Positions 47,843 through 55,658 of a DNA stretch of 64,000 nucleotides are shown in pieces. A program made the translations under genes and the position numbers. Location of the stretch: contig NZ_QOIM01000033.1 of assembly GCF_003323735.1 (NCBI RefSeq), positions 1 to 64,000 on the forward strand. The letters run 5' to 3'. This DNA comes from Streptomyces reniochalinae (GTDB lineage Bacteria; Actinomycetota; Actinomycetes; Streptomycetales; Streptomycetaceae). The notes below the pieces were generated by a model. The model was not told where the DNA came from. It worked only from the letters and a program-made list of their open reading frames with translations, and did no database searches. Each line of letters starts with the position of its first letter. Position 1 is the first letter of the stretch.

Positions 47843-48412
47843 TCACCGCCCGAGCAGCGGCAGAGGCGCCCCCATCACCGCGTACGGCTGCGGCGCGCTC
47901 GGGAACTGCACCCGCCGTGCCAGATCGCGGTAGCCGAGGCCGTGGTAGAGGGCGCGGGCCGGGCTGTCGATGTCGAGGGCCGAGAGCAGGGAACGGGGCT
48001 CGGCCGCGCCGTCGGTGAGGCGAGTGATCAGTCCCCGCCCGATCCCCCGGTGCTGGAAGGCCGGGTGGACGTGCAACTCCGTGATGACGAAGGCGTCCTC
48101 CAGCCAGCCCTCGTTCCCCTCCTGGCGCAGGTACGGCTCGACCACCGTGGACCACCAGTGCGAGCGGTCGTTCGGCATGCCGTAGACGAAGCCGACGAGA
48201 CGGTCACCCTCGGTGGTGGCGCCCAGCGCCCGCGCGCCCGGCGAGGTCATGTGGCGCTGCACGATGTACTTGCGCACGCCCACCTCGTCGTCGGTCAGGC
48301 CGAAGGCGACGGCCTGCACGGCGAGCGCCTCGTCGACGCGGGCGGTGAGGTCGAGCGGGCCGGTGACCACTTCCCGGGGGTCCGGGAGCTGCGCCCCGGC
48401 TGTGTGCGGCAT
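47843..48412 (-). CDS. GNAT acetyltransferase
   Basis: A 189-residue GNAT protein. ELHVHPAFQHRGIGRGLITRL is the acetyl-CoA loop (motif A, Q/RxxGxG/A), followed by LLSALDIDSPARALYHGLGYRDL (motif B). The substrate is unknown. ATG at 48412 is the only good start; GGAGG lies upstream at longer than usual spacing. It precedes proS on the same strand. Confidence 0.9.
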   Translation of the reverse strand: MPHTAGAQLPDPREVVTGPLDLTARVDEALAVQAVAFGLTDDEVGVRKYIVQRHMTSPGARALGATTEGDRLVGFVYGMPNDRSHWWSTVVEPYLRQEGNEGWLEDAFVITELHVHPAFQHRGIGRGLITRLTDGAAEPRSLLSALDIDSPARALYHGLGYRDLARRVQFPSAPQPYAVMGAPLPLLGR

Positions 48413-48555
48413 GGCGGGGAGGTTACTTCCTCCACCGTGTCCGCGCGAAGAGGCCGCACAACGGCAGCCGGGGCGGGACCGCGAGGCGGAGCGCGAACGC
48501 GCGCCGGGGCCGGGCGACGGGCCGCGCTCGGCGCAGCGGACGCGTGTCAGAGCGG

Positions 48556-49401
48556 TCAGAACAGGACGCTCGTGAAGGTGCCGACCTCGCGGAAGCCGAC
48601 GCGGCGGTAGGTGGCGCGCGCCGGGGCGTTGTAGTCGTTGACGTACAGGCTCACCAGCGGCGAGACGTCGCGCAGCGCGTAGGCGAGGACGGCGGCCATC
48701 CCCGTCTCGGACAGCCCCTCGCCGCGCCGGTCGGGTGCCACCCACACGCCCTGGATCTGGCAGGCCTCGGGGGTGGCGGCGCCGATCTCGGCCTTGAAGA
48801 CCACGCGGCCGTCCTCGATGCGGGCGAACGAACGTCCGGTACCGACGAGTTCGGCGACCCTCGCCTGGTAGACGAGCCCGCCGTCCCCGGCCAGCGGGGA
48901 GACGCCGACCTCCTCGGTGAACATGGCCACACAGGCCGGCAGCACCAGGTCCATCTCGGTCTTGTCGACGCGGCGCACCAGCGGGTCGGGCGCCACCCGG
49001 TCCGGCGTCCGGTCGGCGACCATCAGCGGCTGGATGGCCCGCACCTCGCGGGCCGGGCCCCAGTACGGCTCCAGTGCGGCCCACAGCGCCCTCGTCGGGC
49101 CCGCAGGGCCGACGAGGGACGAGCAGCGGCGGCCCTGGCGGCGCGCCCGCTCGGCGAACGCGCGGACCGCCTCGGGGCCCGCGCACAGCGGAACGAGGTT
49201 GGCGCCGTTGTAGCAGAGGGCCTCCAGGCGGCCGTCCCGGTACCAGCCCCACATCTCGCCACCGAGGCGCCACGGGTCCAGCCCTGAGGCCAGGACGCGG
49301 GCGGTGACGAAGGCGTTGTTCACCGGCTCCCGGCGGAGCACGCGGAGCGCCTCCGGCAGCTCGGCGGGTCCGACGACCCTGAGGGAGGTGGTGGTCAGCA
49401 A
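48556..49401 (-). CDS. DUF4081-type GNAT acetyltransferase
   Basis: A 281-residue, two-domain protein: an N-terminal DUF4081-like half (VNNAFVTARVLASGLDPWRLGGEMWGWY) and a C-terminal GNAT half with GVWVAPDRRGEGLSETGMAAVLAYAL and SLYVNDYNAPARATYRRVGF. The family often sits beside ispG in actinobacteria. GNAT substrate unknown. ATG at 49401; ispG lies upstream on the same strand after a hairpin at 49504-49541. Confidence 0.92.
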   Translation of the reverse strand: MLTTTSLRVVGPAELPEALRVLRREPVNNAFVTARVLASGLDPWRLGGEMWGWYRDGRLEALCYNGANLVPLCAGPEAVRAFAERARRQGRRCSSLVGPAGPTRALWAALEPYWGPAREVRAIQPLMVADRTPDRVAPDPLVRRVDKTEMDLVLPACVAMFTEEVGVSPLAGDGGLVYQARVAELVGTGRSFARIEDGRVVFKAEIGAATPEACQIQGVWVAPDRRGEGLSETGMAAVLAYALRDVSPLVSLYVNDYNAPARATYRRVGFREVGTFTSVLF

Positions 49402-49503
49402 CGTCTCGGCGCCTCACCGTACGGCCCGTGGGCGTGGGGAACGATCTGCTCGCACTGTACCCGGGGCCAGAGCATCACGCCGCCGCGGCCGGAGACGGCA
49501 CCG

Positions 49504-49541
49504 CCGTACGGCCCTGGTCGGCCGCACGGCGGGCCGTACGG
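49504..49541 (-). terminator. ispG 3' hairpin
   Basis: CCGTACGGCCC (49504-49514) and GGGCCGTACGG (49531-49541) form a perfect 11-bp stem with a 16-base loop, 20 bases beyond the ispG stop. Confidence 0.6.
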
Positions 49542-49560
49542 GAAGCAGCGGGCGGGCGCG

Positions 49561-50718
49561 TCAGCCCGCTGTCGTCACCACGGGCTCGCCGGAGGCGACG
49601 CCGTCCTTCTCCATCTGCTCGGCGATCTTCATGGCCTCGTCGATGAGCGTCTCGACGATCTTCGCCTCGGGGACGGTCTTGATGACCTCGCCCTTGACGA
49701 AGATCTGCCCCTTGCCGTTGCCGGAGGCCACGCCGAGGTCGGCCTCGCGGGCCTCGCCGGGACCGTTGACGACACAGCCCATGACGGCGACCCGCAGCGG
49801 GACGTCCATGCCCTCCAGCCCGGCGGTGACCTCGTCGGCGAGCTTGTAGACGTCCACCTGGGCGCGCCCGCAGGAGGGGCAGGAGACGATCTCCAGACCG
49901 CGCTGGCGCAGCCCCAGGGACTCCAGGATCTGGATGCCGACCTTGACCTCCTCGGCCGGCGGTGCCGAGAGGGAGACACGGATCGTGTCGCCGATCCCCT
50001 CGGACAGCAGCGCGCCGAAGGCGACGGCCGACTTGATGGTGCCCTGGAAGGCCGGGCCCGCTTCGGTGACGCCCAGGTGCAGCGGGTAGTCGCAGCGCTG
50101 GGCGAGCAGCCGGTAAGCGTTGACCATGACGACGGGGTCGTTGTGCTTGACCGAGATCTTGATGTCCCGGAAGCCGTGCTCCTCGAACAGCGAGCACTCC
50201 CACAGCGCGGACTCGACCAGCGCCTCCGGGGTGGCCTTGCCATACCTCTCGAGGAGCCGCTTGTCCAGGGAACCCGCGTTGACGCCGATCCTGATGGGCG
50301 TGGAGGACGCGGACGCGGCGTGGGCGATCTCCTTGACCTTGTCGTCGAACTGCTTGATGTTGCCGGGGTTGACGCGGACGGCGGCGCAGCCGGCGTCGAT
50401 CGCCTGGAAGACGTACTTGGGCTGGAAGTGGATGTCGGCGATCACGGGGATCTGCGACTTGCGGGCGATCGTGGCGAGCGCGTCGGCGTCGTCCTGAGTG
50501 GGACACGCCACCCGGACGATCTGGCAGCCGGAGGCGGTCAGCTCAGCGATCTGCTGCAACGTCGAACCGATGTCCGAAGTGCGGGTCGTGGTCATGGACT
50601 GCACGGACACGGGCGCGTCTCCACCGACGGCGACCGTCCCTACCTGGATCTTCCGGCTGGCCCTGCGGTCGGCGAGCTTGGCCGGAACGTCCGGCATTCC
50701 GAGCGAAATCGCTGTCAT
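49561..50718 (-). CDS. ispG: 4-hydroxy-3-methylbut-2-enyl diphosphate synthase
   Basis: IspG (GcpE) is the 4Fe-4S enzyme of the MEP isoprenoid pathway that makes HMBPP from ME-cPP. The 385-residue protein has the cluster cysteines in SCPSCGRAQ and [11 protein letters not shown], and the TIM-barrel N-terminal half with [11 protein letters not shown] and [12 protein letters not shown]. The start at 50718 ([15 protein letters not shown]) is family-like, though only weak purine sites precede it. The pathway enzyme Dxr is encoded at 52190-53455, separated by the site-2 protease gene. Confidence 0.96.
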   Translation of the reverse strand: MTAISLGMPDVPAKLADRRASRKIQVGTVAVGGDAPVSVQSMTTTRTSDIGSTLQQIAELTASGCQIVRVACPTQDDADALATIARKSQIPVIADIHFQPKYVFQAIDAGCAAVRVNPGNIKQFDDKVKEIAHAASASSTPIRIGVNAGSLDKRLLERYGKATPEALVESALWECSLFEEHGFRDIKISVKHNDPVVMVNAYRLLAQRCDYPLHLGVTEAGPAFQGTIKSAVAFGALLSEGIGDTIRVSLSAPPAEEVKVGIQILESLGLRQRGLEIVSCPSCGRAQVDVYKLADEVTAGLEGMDVPLRVAVMGCVVNGPGEAREADLGVASGNGKGQIFVKGEVIKTVPEAKIVETLIDEAMKIAEQMEKDGVASGEPVVTTAG

Positions 50719-50888
50719 CAGCGTGCAACCCCAACGGTGTCGTTCAAGTCCCGGGTTCGGCGGGCTCCAGGCCCCCGAGATTACGGCACCGGCCACCCGC
50801 CGGGCACATCACTCCCCGGAAAAAGCCGCATAAGATGACGCCCGCGCAGGAATCGCACGGGCGCCACGGTGAGCGAACGCACGTCCTG

Positions 50889-52193
50889 CTACCCGGTGAG
50901 TCTGACCGGATTCACCACGTCGGCCACCAGCACCAGAAGAGTGAAGCAGAGGAAGACCCCGGCCACCACGTACGCGATCGGCATCAGCTTGGCGACGTCG
51001 AAAGGCCCCGGGTCGGGGCGCCGGAAGACCTTGGCGACATTCCTGCGCAGCGACTCCCACAGCGCCCCCGCGATGTGCCCGCCGTCCAACGGCAGCAGCG
51101 GCAGCATGTTGAACAGGAACAGGCTCAGGTTGAACCCGGCCACCAGCAGCAACATCGTCGCCACCCGCTGGCTCGACGGGATGTCGAGCGAGAAGACCTC
51201 ACCGCCCACCCGCGCGGCACCGACCACGCCCATCGGCGAGTCCTGCTTGCGCTCACCGCCGTCGAACGCGGCGTTCCACAGGTCAGGCACCTTGCCCGGC
51301 AGGTCGACCAGCGCGTGGACGCCGTTGACCATCATGTCGCCCATCCGGTCCACGGCCTGCGGGAACGACTGCTGCACCACGCCGCTGGCCGGGGTGAAGC
51401 CGAGGAAGCCCGCCGTGACGTACTCGTCGGGCACATAGCCGCCGTTGCCGTCGGTCTTGGCGACCTTGTTCTCGATCAGGTCGGCGTGCAGCGTACGCCG
51501 GTCGCCGTCCCGTTCGACGGTGAGCGTGGCGGGCCCCGTGGTGTCCCGGATCCGCTGCTGGAGAGCGTCCCAGTCCTCCACGGGCCTGCCGTCGAAGGAG
51601 ACGATCGTGTCGCCCGGCCGCAGCCCGGCCGCCTTGGCCGGGGAGTCCTTCGCCGAACCGGTGCACTTGTCGGTCTGCGCCGAGGCGGGGATCACACAGT
51701 CGGACACCGTGGAGACGGTGGTCGTCTGGGTGTTGATCCCGAAGGTCATCAGCACCGTAAGGAAGATCACCACGGCCAGGACGAGGTTCTGGAACGGGCC
51801 GGCGAACATCACCACGACGCGCTTCCACGGCTTGCGCGTGTAGAGCATCCGGTGCTCGTCGCCGGGCTGGAGCTCCTCGTACGCCGCCGCGCGCGCGTCC
51901 TCGATCATCCCGCGGAACGGCGAGGTGGAGCGCTGGCGCACCGCCCCGTCGTCACCCGGCGGGAACATGCCGATCATGCGGATGTAGCCGCCGAGGGGCA
52001 CCGCCTTGACGCCGTACTCCGTCTCGCCCTTGCGCTTGGACCAGATCGTGGGCCCGAAGCCCACCATGAACTGCGGAACCCGGACGCCGAACATCTTGGC
52101 CGTCGAGAAGTGCCCCAGCTCGTGCCAGGCAATGGAGAAGAGCAGGCCGACGACGAAGACGACTATGCCGAGGATGGTCATGAACGCCGTCAT
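50889..52193 (-). CDS. Site-2 intramembrane metalloprotease (M50, RseP-like)
   Basis: A 434-residue membrane zinc protease cutting transmembrane anchors such as anti-sigma factors. H24-E25-L-G-H28 lies in the first helix, the second-site LPLDGGH near the C-terminus, and a PDZ domain (about 180-270, [21 protein letters not shown]) between. Four hydrophobic helices are visible. ATG at 52193 overlaps the dxr stop (ATGA), so translation is coupled. The dxr-protease-ispG order is the usual one in actinobacteria. Confidence 0.94.
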   Translation of the reverse strand: MTAFMTILGIVVFVVGLLFSIAWHELGHFSTAKMFGVRVPQFMVGFGPTIWSKRKGETEYGVKAVPLGGYIRMIGMFPPGDDGAVRQRSTSPFRGMIEDARAAAYEELQPGDEHRMLYTRKPWKRVVVMFAGPFQNLVLAVVIFLTVLMTFGINTQTTTVSTVSDCVIPASAQTDKCTGSAKDSPAKAAGLRPGDTIVSFDGRPVEDWDALQQRIRDTTGPATLTVERDGDRRTLHADLIENKVAKTDGNGGYVPDEYVTAGFLGFTPASGVVQQSFPQAVDRMGDMMVNGVHALVDLPGKVPDLWNAAFDGGERKQDSPMGVVGAARVGGEVFSLDIPSSQRVATMLLLVAGFNLSLFLFNMLPLLPLDGGHIAGALWESLRRNVAKVFRRPDPGPFDVAKLMPIAYVVAGVFLCFTLLVLVADVVNPVRLTG

Positions 52194-53455
52194 GCGCGAG
52201 CCTCCGCTGGTGCTGTGGCGGGCCGTGCCGCCAGTTCACGGGCGCGGGCGCGCGCCCAGGTCTCTGCGGCGAGGACATCGGGAAGGGTCAGACCGGTTCC
52301 GTCCGGGGTGCCGTGCTCCTCCACCACAGCCGCAACCGTATCCACGATGCCTGTGAACGGCAGCCTTCCCGCAAGAAACGCCTCGACGCACTCCTCGTTC
52401 GCCGCGTTGAAGACGGCCGGGGCCGTGCCGCCCGTCGCGCCCACGTGGCACGCCAGCGGGACAGCGGGGAACGCCTGCGTGTCCAGCGGGTAGAAGTCCC
52501 AGGACACCGCCTCGGTCCAGGAGAAGACAGGTCCCGCCTCGGGAACCCTCTCCGGCCAGCCCAGGCCCAGCGCGATCGGCAGCCGCATGTCCGGCGGGCC
52601 GCACTGCGCGAGGGTCGAACCGTCGGTGAACTCCACCATCGAGTGGACGGCCGACTGGGGGTGCACCACCACCTGGATACGTTCGAACGGAATGTCGTAG
52701 AGCAGGTGCGCCTCGATGACCTCGAGACCCTTGTTGACCAGGGTGGCCGAGTTGACGGTGATGACCGGGCCCATGTCCCACGTGGGATGGGCCATCGCCT
52801 CCTCGGGCGTCACGTCCGCCAGCTGCGCTCTGCTCCGCCCCCTGAACGGCCCGCCCGACGCGGTGACCAGCAGCTTGCGCACCTCCGCACGGGTGCCGCC
52901 CAGCAGCGCCTGGAACAGCGCCGAGTGCTCCGAGTCGACCGGCACGATCTGTCCCGGCCTGGCGACCGCCCGCACCAGTGGGCCCCCGACGATGAGGGAC
53001 TCCTTGTTGGCCAGGGCCAGCACCCGCCCGGCCTCCAGCGCCGCCAGCGTCGGCGCCAGACCGATGGAGCCTGTGATGCCGTTGAGCACCGTGTGACAGT
53101 CCGAAGCGGCCAACTCGGTCGCGGCGTCCGGGCCCGCCAGCACCTCAGGCAACGGCTCCCCCGCCCCGTAGGCCGCACGGAGCGCCTCCCGCAGCACGGG
53201 CAGCGCCTCCTCACGGGCCACCGCGACGGTACGGACGCCGAGTTGGCGCGCCTGCCGGGCCAGCAACTCCGCCCGGCCGCCTGACGCGGCCAGCGCGGTG
53301 ACCCGGAACCGGCCGGGATTCTTCAGCACCACGTCGACCGCCTGGGTGCCGATCGAACCCGTCGAGCCGAGGATCACGATGTCGCGCGGTGCGGTGCCCG
53401 CTCCCGGCGCGGCGCCGGGATAACGCAGATGCGGGTCAGCGAGGGAGTCGGTCAT
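52190..53455 (-). CDS. dxr: 1-deoxy-D-xylulose 5-phosphate reductoisomerase
   Basis: Dxr is the second step of the MEP pathway. The 421-residue protein has the NADPH motif [35 protein letters not shown] and the HPTWDMG metal/substrate region, all family hallmarks. ATG at 53455 lies just upstream of the repeat-bearing gap; only a GGGG precedes it closely. The stop overlaps the protease gene. Confidence 0.96.
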   Translation of the reverse strand: MTDSLADPHLRYPGAAPGAGTAPRDIVILGSTGSIGTQAVDVVLKNPGRFRVTALAASGGRAELLARQARQLGVRTVAVAREEALPVLREALRAAYGAGEPLPEVLAGPDAATELAASDCHTVLNGITGSIGLAPTLAALEAGRVLALANKESLIVGGPLVRAVARPGQIVPVDSEHSALFQALLGGTRAEVRKLLVTASGGPFRGRSRAQLADVTPEEAMAHPTWDMGPVITVNSATLVNKGLEVIEAHLLYDIPFERIQVVVHPQSAVHSMVEFTDGSTLAQCGPPDMRLPIALGLGWPERVPEAGPVFSWTEAVSWDFYPLDTQAFPAVPLACHVGATGGTAPAVFNAANEECVEAFLAGRLPFTGIVDTVAAVVEEHGTPDGTGLTLPDVLAAETWARARARELAARPATAPAEARA

Positions 53456-53702
53456 GCCCCTATTGTGTCCGCTCCGTGAGCCGGCCAGGACAGCGCACCG
53501 GGGTACGCCGTCCCCGGCGTACCCGACGACAGGCGCACCCGGGGGCGCGCGACGTGCCGCCCGCCCCCTCCGGGGCCCGCCCTGAGGACGCCGCACGCCC
53601 CAGTACGATCACGGCCATGCCGTCGAGCGAACACCCGGGCACGCCGTCCGACCGGGAAAACGGCGTACATGAGCGCTGGGGAAAGCTAGAATGGACAGTT
53701 TG
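53456..53702. other. Intergenic region between dxr and the repeat-preceded gene
   Basis: A gap with no firm gene. It must hold the divergent dxr promoter. Two candidate start codons for the plus-strand gene lie here: ATG 53617, without a clear site, and ATG 53691, with GGGGA at 53678-53682. Both run into the 8-bp array in the wrong frame at the present copy number. Confidence 0.5.
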
Positions 53703-53811
53703 CCGGGAAGCCGGGAAGCCGGGAAGCCGGGAAGCCGGGAAGCCGGGAAGCCGGGAAGCCGGGAAGCCGGGAAGCCGGGAAGCCGGGAAGCCGGGAAGCC
53801 GGGAAGCCGGG
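53703..53811 (+). repeat. Octanucleotide tandem array, 13 perfect copies of CCGGGAAG
   Basis: Thirteen exact copies of the 8-base unit run from 53703 to 53806, with a further CCGGG to 53811. Eight is not a multiple of three, so each gain or loss of a unit changes the frame downstream. The array has no stop codon in any forward frame, and a GTG-started coding region begins 14 bases after it (53825). The minus strand is open too but has no support. Confidence 0.97.
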
Positions 53812-53824
53812 GCGTGGCGCGGAT

Positions 53825-55585
53825 GTGCTCTTCGTGGTGCGGACAGCCACGACACTGCACCGGTTGCTGGACGCCGCTCCGGCGCTGGCGGGCGACCGCC
53901 GCATACGCCCGTACGTGACGCTCGTCCCCGGGTCGGAGTTCGACGCGGACGCACTGGCCGCACTGGAGGGGCTGCGGGCGCTGCAACTGCCGTGGGACGA
54001 GGCGCGCCGACGGCCCTTCGCACTCGTACTGGCGGCTTCGGCGCGGGGCGCCCTGCACCTGTTGCGCGGGCCGCTGGCCCTGCTGCCGCACGGGGCGGGT
54101 TTCGGCAAACGGATGCCTGCCCGATCCGGCGGCGGCCCGCCCCGGGAGGACGGGAGGGACCCGGCGAACGGCCTGCACCCCGAGCAGCTGCTGCGCCCTG
54201 ACGGACGGGCCCTCGCGGCCCTGCACGCGCTCGCCCACCCCAGCCAGCTCGACCGGCTCGCCGCGCATTCGCCGCGCGCCGCCGCCCCCGCCGCCGTCGT
54301 GGGCGATCCGACGCTCGACAGGATGCTGGAGTCCCTGCCGCGCCGGGAGCGGTACCGACAGACGCTGGGTACGGGGCGCCGGCGGCTGGTGGTGGCCGTC
54401 TCCACCTGGGGCGAGGAGTCGTTGCTCGAGCAGCGCCCGCAGCTGCCGCTGCGGCTTGCCACGGAGCTGCCCCACGACGCGTACCAGACGGCTCTGGTCC
54501 TCCATCCGAACGAGCACGCGCGCAAGGAGCGGTTCGGCATCCGCCAGGACTTCACCCCGGAACGGAGGGCGGGCATGCTGCTGCCCCGCCCGTACGAGGA
54601 GTGGGCCGCGCTGCTGGTCGCGGCGGACTGTGTGATCTCCGACCACGGGTCGACAGCGCTGTACGCGGCGGCGCTCGGTCTGCCGGTGGTGAGTGCCTGC
54701 GAGGGCGGGAGTGAACTGCTCGGTGGCACCCCCATGGCGGAGCTGATGGAGGGCGCGCCCAGGCTGGACGAACGGACGCCCTACGAGGAGCAGATGGAGC
54801 GGGTGCTGGCCGGGCACCGGACGGCGACCGTACGGCAGGCGGCGGCGGGTGCCTTCGCCCGGCCAGGGGACGCCCTGCCCCGACTACGGGAACATCTGTA
54901 CGGCCTGCTGGGGCTGGCGCCGCCGCGGGTGCCGGCCGAGCCGGAACCCCTGCCGCTCCCCCACGACGTGGCCCGGCGTTCGCCCGCCCCCTGGGCCTTC
55001 GCCGTGGACGTGGCCCTCGCCGACGCCCCGGCTCACACGGTTCCCCAGGAGCGGGCCGGGGCCCTTCCCACCGTTCGGGTGGTGCGCCGCCCCGTCTCCG
55101 GCCGGCCAGGGGACCACCTGGCGGCCGAGGCCGACTGGGCGGGCCTGCGCCACGTGCAGAGCGCCGGGCTGCTCTACCGGCACATGCGGCAAGAGTCACC
55201 GGCGGGCGAGACCGCGGCAGGAGGGGCACCGACAGGACGGGCTTCGGCGGAAGAGGCTTCGGCGGCGGAGTGGAGCGCCGACGTACTCGCGCGGTATCCG
55301 GGCTGCCGTACGGCCGCGGCGCTCCTCGGTCGGTACCGCTGTGTGGTGCGGGTACGCGGCTGCGGCCTGTTGCACGTCCGGATCGAGCCGGAGGGAGCGC
55401 CGCCCGATCCGGTGGCCGTGGTGTGCGGAGTGCACGCCTGGCTGGCCAAGTGGCGCGGTCCCGTCCGGTCCGGACAGCGGGTCTTGTGCGGGGTGGGCGG
55501 GCAGCGGGCCGTCGCGGTGCTCTCCCCCGTGGAGAACCTCACCCCCGCGGGGGACGCGGTGGACGTGTCCTCACAGTGGTCGTAG
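53825..55585 (+). CDS. Predicted GT-B-like transferase (often misnamed IF-2), start uncertain
   Basis: A 586-residue protein, with a GT-B-like pattern in its middle: VVVAVSTWGEESL, DAYQTALVLHPNEH, then SDHGSTALYAAALGLPVV near residue 272, resembling UDP-sugar epimerase or CDP-glycerol phosphotransferase folds. Close Streptomyces relatives are often labelled translation initiation factor 2, wrongly. The only in-frame start at the current array length is GTG 53825, 14 bases beyond the octanucleotide repeat, with no convincing ribosome binding site; a TAG closes this frame at 53687. Loss of one repeat unit (or gain of two) fuses ATG 53691 in frame; gain of one fuses ATG 53617. It could therefore be phase-variable. 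Its 3' end is partly repeated at 55604-55616. Confidence 0.78.
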   Translation: MLFVVRTATTLHRLLDAAPALAGDRRIRPYVTLVPGSEFDADALAALEGLRALQLPWDEARRRPFALVLAASARGALHLLRGPLALLPHGAGFGKRMPARSGGGPPREDGRDPANGLHPEQLLRPDGRALAALHALAHPSQLDRLAAHSPRAAAPAAVVGDPTLDRMLESLPRRERYRQTLGTGRRRLVVAVSTWGEESLLEQRPQLPLRLATELPHDAYQTALVLHPNEHARKERFGIRQDFTPERRAGMLLPRPYEEWAALLVAADCVISDHGSTALYAAALGLPVVSACEGGSELLGGTPMAELMEGAPRLDERTPYEEQMERVLAGHRTATVRQAAAGAFARPGDALPRLREHLYGLLGLAPPRVPAEPEPLPLPHDVARRSPAPWAFAVDVALADAPAHTVPQERAGALPTVRVVRRPVSGRPGDHLAAEADWAGLRHVQSAGLLYRHMRQESPAGETAAGGAPTGRASAEEASAAEWSADVLARYPGCRTAAALLGRYRCVVRVRGCGLLHVRIEPEGAPPDPVAVVCGVHAWLAKWRGPVRSGQRVLCGVGGQRAVAVLSPVENLTPAGDAVDVSSQWS

Positions 55586-55616
55586 CGGTGGTCCTCACAG
55601 ACGCCCTCACAGTGGT
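55569..55616 (+). repeat. Direct repeat of CCTCACAGTGGTC at the end of the GT-B gene
   Basis: CCTCACAGTGGTC at 55569-55581, just before the stop, recurs at 55604-55616 after it, with a related GGTCCTCACAG between. This is a small 3'-end duplication like those after infB and truB. Confidence 0.6.
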
Positions 55617-55658
55617 CCTCGGTGGCACGGACGGGCTTCGGGCGCTGTCCCGTACGGG

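Noticed and set aside
53703-53811. CRISPR array or protein repeat domain
   Set aside because: Uninterrupted 8-base unit without spacers; not CRISPR. Not in frame with the downstream gene at present.
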